Shown: one piece after another, positions 13,811 through 14,614 of the stretch
How the letters are laid out: the number at the start of each line of letters is the position of its first letter
Numbering within the stretch: position 1 is the stretch's first letter
Source of the DNA: an uncultured Balneolaceae bacterium
GTDB lineage: Bacteria; Bacteroidota; Rhodothermia; Balneolales; Balneolaceae
Direction of reading: 5' to 3'
Length of the DNA: 14,614 nt
Assembly: GCA_938003885.1 (NCBI GenBank)
Contig: CALKWT010000059.1
Location: 1-14,614 of the forward strand
Notes under the pieces: model-generated
Databases searched by the model: none
What the model was told of the DNA's origin: nothing
What the model saw: only the letters and a program-made list of their open reading frames with translations
Translations under genes and position numbers: made by a program

Positions 13811-13906
13811 CCACTGAATTCTATTCTCAAAATAATTGAAAGTCTCTATTAAATATCCTTTAAAATATTATTTTAACAGATCAATCAAAAACTAATTGCT
13901 CGAACT

Positions 13907-14614
13907 ATGCCTACAATTGTCGCTTTTGAAACACTAACCGAGCTGTACTTAAATGTGGTACAAGAATACGAAAATTCTTCCAAAACTGCATTTGCTTACA
14001 AGCCCGCTTCTGGCGAGGCATATCAGCCTGTGACCTGGGCCAGAGTGAGGGAAGATGTGCGCTCGGTTGCAGGCTTTCTGATGGATCAAAATATAAAAAA
14101 AGGTGACCGTATTGCAATTCTAAGTGAGAACAGATATGAGTGGGCCGTAACAGATCTGGCAATTCAGTTGGTCGGAGCTATAAATGTCGCTCTTTATACG
14201 ACACTGCCGGCCAGTCAGTGCGAATTTATCGTTAAAAATTCAGGCTCAAAATTGTTCTTTGTTTCTACGGGAATCCAACTCAAAAAAGCGGTAGCCATTT
14301 TCAGGAACTGTCCCGACCTTAAATCAGTCATTGCCTTTGATGAGCCTAAAGTGAAAAAAGATATGGAACACGATTTTGTATCGCTCTTTGATACGATCTG
14401 TTCACTTGGTTCAGGAAGTTATCCAAAACATGAAGGGGCAATTCAAGAGCGTATTGACAGCATTGTGCCGGAAGATATAGCGACACTGATCTACACGTCC
14501 GGAACGACAGGTCAGCCCAAAGGGGCGATGCTTACTCACAGGAATATTGTTAGCAACATCAAAAGTGCCCACCAGGCGATCCATATTACCGAAGCAGATC
14601 GCACACTCTCCTTT
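13907..14614 (+). CDS. Long-chain acyl-CoA synthetase (AMP-binding), 5' part only
   Basis: The first 236 codons of an adenylate-forming enzyme that activates fatty acids to acyl-CoA via acyl-AMP. The frame runs off the window end. The visible N-terminal domain has 'VTWARVREDVRSVAGFLMD' (42-60), 'KGDRIAILSENRYEWAVTDLAIQLVGAINVALYTTLPASQCEFIVKNSG' (65-113) and the AMP-binding P-loop 'TLIYTSGTTGQPKGAMLTH' (193-211). The 'LYTTLPASQCEFIVKNSGSKLFFVS' region is typical of the FAA1-type (COG1022) long-chain synthetases, which are about 590-640 residues. About two thirds of the protein, including the fatty-acid channel and the hinge motifs, is therefore missing. No signal peptide or Shine-Dalgarno sequence is seen. 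It is divergent from fur with a 372-nt gap. A fadD-type role in fatty-acid import or phospholipid remodelling is probable. Confidence 0.93.
   Translation, partial: MPTIVAFETLTELYLNVVQEYENSSKTAFAYKPASGEAYQPVTWARVREDVRSVAGFLMDQNIKKGDRIAILSENRYEWAVTDLAIQLVGAINVALYTTLPASQCEFIVKNSGSKLFFVSTGIQLKKAVAIFRNCPDLKSVIAFDEPKVKKDMEHDFVSLFDTICSLGSGSYPKHEGAIQERIDSIVPEDIATLIYTSGTTGQPKGAMLTHRNIVSNIKSAHQAIHITEADRTLSF

Larger units (their letters stand above)
13571..13867 (-). pseudogene. 98-codon open frame in the fur / acyl-CoA synthetase gap, possible gene remnant
   Basis: The minus strand is open from just after the TAA at 13868-13870 to the TGA at 13571-13573. There is no ATG in the upstream part; the first usual alternative start is a TTG at 13789. 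The conceptual product begins YFKGYLIETF, runs through PEILIDFKALANN, a hydrophobic 'ISAIVLYSLFYFLY' and the basic 'QGRERTKYASGK', and ends in CFQSLP. The stretch is clearly AT-rich, so a frame this long is not expected often by chance. It contains the 39-nt repeat shared with the pyrE upstream region. I do not recognise the protein. It may be a fragment of a dispersed element rather than a live gene. Nothing else gene-like is seen in 13535-13906 (372 nt) beyond the promoter element and inverted repeat. Confidence 0.3.

Noticed and set aside
13535..13906. CRISPR-like or phage att-like repeats
   Set aside because: There are only two distant copies of the repeat, with no regular spacing, no integrase and no cas genes.

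Overview
The window looks like chromosomal housekeeping DNA from a Gram-negative bacterium of the Bacteroidota/Balneolota/Rhodothermota side of the tree. The grounds are a mix of Bacteroidota-type genes (a DUF3127 protein, a TonB-receptor-like outer-membrane protein, a two-domain FKBP lipoprotein, ftsX without an adjacent ftsE), weak or absent Shine-Dalgarno sequences at most starts, and two clean TAnnTTTG promoter elements of the Bacteroidetes sigma type. A marine or salt-tolerant Balneolales-like organism is my best guess. This is inference, because no rRNA gene is present to settle it. I see no insertion sequence, phage, CRISPR array, tRNA or rRNA.

Layout, left to right. (1) 24-948, plus strand: a small exported OB-fold protein and a DUF3127 OB-fold-like protein, separated by a gap that holds a strong hairpin. 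(2) 1065-3523: a minus-strand DUF1456 (YehS) gene and, divergently, a GH13_18 sugar phosphorylase. (3) 3579-3705: a convergent gap with a long imperfect inverted repeat and a hairpin whose loop contains the miaB stop codon. (4) 3688-7226, minus strand: pyrE, an unknown protein overlapping pyrE by 13 nt, a tandem-FKBP lipoprotein, and miaB. (5) 7499-8553, minus strand: pgsA and pgpA, two consecutive steps of phosphatidylglycerol synthesis, overlapping by 4 nt. (6) 8792-12974, plus strand: cinA, an outer-membrane barrel with a degenerate TonB-type plug (GTGA overlap with cinA), and ftsX 14 nt later. This looks like one transcription unit behind a TAGGTTTG promoter element. (7) 13031-14614: a minus-strand Fur-family regulator and, divergently, the start of a long-chain acyl-CoA synthetase that runs off the window.

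Most genes are ordinary core functions: tRNA modification, pyrimidine synthesis, phospholipid synthesis, NMN/pyridine nucleotide recycling, cell division and fatty-acid activation. The least explained signal is a repeat in two intergenic regions (7395-7433 and 13772-13810). On the minus strand both copies encode nearly the same peptide (GFxxPEILIDFKA), with half of their nucleotide differences silent. The second copy lies in a 98-codon open frame that has no ATG in its upstream part, in the fur/acyl-CoA synthetase gap. The two may be remnants of a dispersed coding or mobile element. Other points worth attention are the plug-degenerate receptor between cinA and ftsX, the pyrE-coupled unknown protein, and several hairpins in gene-free gaps.
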